This document shows, in pieces, positions 63,261 to 64,000 of a DNA stretch of 64,000 nucleotides. The notes under the pieces are model-generated. The model had not been told where the DNA came from. It worked only from the letters and a program-made list of their open reading frames with translations, and searched no databases. Each line of letters opens with the position of its first letter. Positions within the stretch are counted from its first letter, which is position 1. The position numbers were made by a program, and so were the translations under genes. The stretch comes from Saccharopolyspora hirsuta (lineage in GTDB: Bacteria > Actinomycetota > Actinomycetes > Mycobacteriales > Pseudonocardiaceae): assembly GCF_008630535.1 (NCBI RefSeq), contig NZ_VWPH01000017.1:116404-180403 (forward strand), read 5' to 3'.

Positions 63261-63584
63261 GTGAACAACTCGCATCGTGACGACTCCCCGGTGCTGATCA
63301 CCGAGGCCCAGCCGTCCTTAGACGATCAGCAGGCGATGCGTCGCCGCAGGTACGCGATCATGATGGCCAGCCGGGTTCCGTGCCTCGTGCTGGCGGCCGT
63401 GGTGTTCCAGCTGTGGCAGCTGTGGTGGTTGTCGCTGATCATCCTGGCGATCTCGATCCCGCTGCCGTGGATGGCGGTGCTCATCGCCAACGACCGCCCG
63501 GCGAGGAAGAGCGAGAAGGTGAACCGGTTCCGCCGCTCGCACCACGCCCTGGAATCCCGCCAGCACCAGGTCATCGAGGGCTGA
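63261..63584 (+). CDS. DUF3099 membrane protein
   Basis: A 107-residue protein with two adjacent TM segments (about 42-58 and 63-82; MASRVPCLVLAAVVFQLWQL and LSLIILAISIPLPWMAVLIA) after the conserved-looking VLITEAQPSLDDQQAMRRRR. GTG 63261 has GGAGG at 7 nt; ATG 63240 is upstream. Function unknown; the family is confined to actinobacteria. Confidence 0.85.
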   Translation: MNNSHRDDSPVLITEAQPSLDDQQAMRRRRYAIMMASRVPCLVLAAVVFQLWQLWWLSLIILAISIPLPWMAVLIANDRPARKSEKVNRFRRSHHALESRQHQVIEG

Positions 63585-63622
63585 CGGAACCACCCGCGCC
63601 CGGCGTGCGGCATCATTGGGAC

Positions 63623-63871
63623 ATGAGCACGATGACGCTGCCGGAGACCGATACCCGGACCGAGACCACTGATCAGACCAGTGACGACCGGCCGGAGATG
63701 TTCCACTACGTGCAGAAGGACAAGATCGCCGAGAGCGCGGTCATGGGCACGCACGTGGTGGCGCTGTGCGGTGAGGTGTTCCCCGTCACCAAGTCGCCGA
63801 AGCCGGGCTCGCCGGTCTGCCCGGAGTGCAAGGAGATCTTCGAGTCGCTGCCGCCCGGCGGCAAGGACTGA
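63623..63871 (+). CDS. DUF3039 protein
   Basis: An 82-residue protein. A Thr/Asp-rich N-terminus precedes FHYVQKDKIAESAVMGTHVV, CGEVFPVTKSPKPGSPVCPE and CKEIF, where Cys, CPEC and His may bind zinc. Function unknown. Its genomic neighbour in mycobacteria lies near the SigA region. ATG 63623. Confidence 0.85.
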   Translation: MSTMTLPETDTRTETTDQTSDDRPEMFHYVQKDKIAESAVMGTHVVALCGEVFPVTKSPKPGSPVCPECKEIFESLPPGGKD

Positions 63872-64000
63872 CTCGCGGTTCGGTCTGCTTGCGCGGCGGT
63901 TCCGGCAGCGGCACGCCGTTGCGCGGTAGCTCCTCCGCGCCGCCCCGCTCCTCCGGCACCTCGTGCTCAGCCGGTGTCCCGGTGTCCTCGACCGGTTCCG
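63786..64000 (-). CDS. Possible 3' end of a gene running in from the right
   Basis: Minus-strand frame open from the window edge, reading EPVEDTGTPAEHEVPEERGG then AEELPRNGVPLPEPPRKQTE and stopping at 63788-63786. The composition looks like the acidic/Pro-rich tail of an actinobacterial protein, but it would overlap DUF3039 by 86 bp, so it may be a chance reading. Confidence 0.3.
   Translation of the reverse strand, partial: EPVEDTGTPAEHEVPEERGGAEELPRNGVPLPEPPRKQTEPRVSPCRRAAATRRSPCTPGRPASPASATW

Overview
The window is very GC-rich, with strong third-position GC bias, frequent GTG starts, actinobacterial-type SOS boxes and many 4-bp ATGA/GTGA gene overlaps. This points to an actinomycete chromosome. 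Gene order around miaB, a Rv2732c-like gene, a DUF349 gene, miaA, dapF, hflX, lexA, a ChiZ-like gene and nrdR follows the mycobacterial housekeeping block, as do ideR and sigB further on. Together with a class II (B12-dependent) nrdRJ operon, this suggests the family Pseudonocardiaceae, probably Saccharopolyspora or a relative. The family assignment is inference. I found no rRNA, tRNA, CRISPR array, prophage or intact insertion sequence.

Layout. 0-9.4 kb: the 3' part of an Entner-Doudoroff dehydratase gene, an unusual one-lobe solute-binding lipoprotein, a DHA2 efflux pump, a TetR/FAD-monooxygenase divergent pair over a double operator, and a gluABCD amino-acid uptake operon with a hairpin between gluB and gluC. 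9.5-23.8 kb: conserved block for tRNA modification (miaB, miaA), lysine/peptidoglycan synthesis (dapF), ribosome rescue (hflX), SOS control (lexA and a divergent ChiZ-like LysM gene, each with an SOS box) and deoxynucleotide supply (nrdR-nrdJ). 23.8-38 kb: a more accessory region with a paralogous gene pair flanking folD, an AspT-type aminotransferase, three TetR regulators, an MFS exporter, two copies of a 'sugar-epimerase-like reductase + 4-TM protein' module, two small membrane proteins and a secreted S15 peptidase. 38-48 kb: DUF4192, then galE-galK coupled to the iron regulator ideR, a sulfurtransferase, and a lysine deacetylase/lysine acetyltransferase pair. 48-57 kb: YeeE/TsuA-type sulfur transporter, a lipoprotein, a densely self-complementary gene-free stretch, class I fumarase, a tyrosine phosphatase, a carboxylesterase pseudogene, a low-complexity strand-asymmetric stretch, sigB and dtd. 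57-64 kb: methyltransferase, GNAT genes (one a decayed tandem copy), a phosphotransferase, an ArsR/SRPBCC operon behind a 50-bp palindrome, a DNA glycosylase, plsC, DUF3099 and DUF3039.

The items most worth following up are the gene-free, highly structured stretch at 50.2-50.6 kb, the duplicated epimerase/4-TM module, the one-lobe binding protein, the duplicated unknown family around folD, and the perfect regulatory palindromes at 4.5 kb and 61.5 kb.
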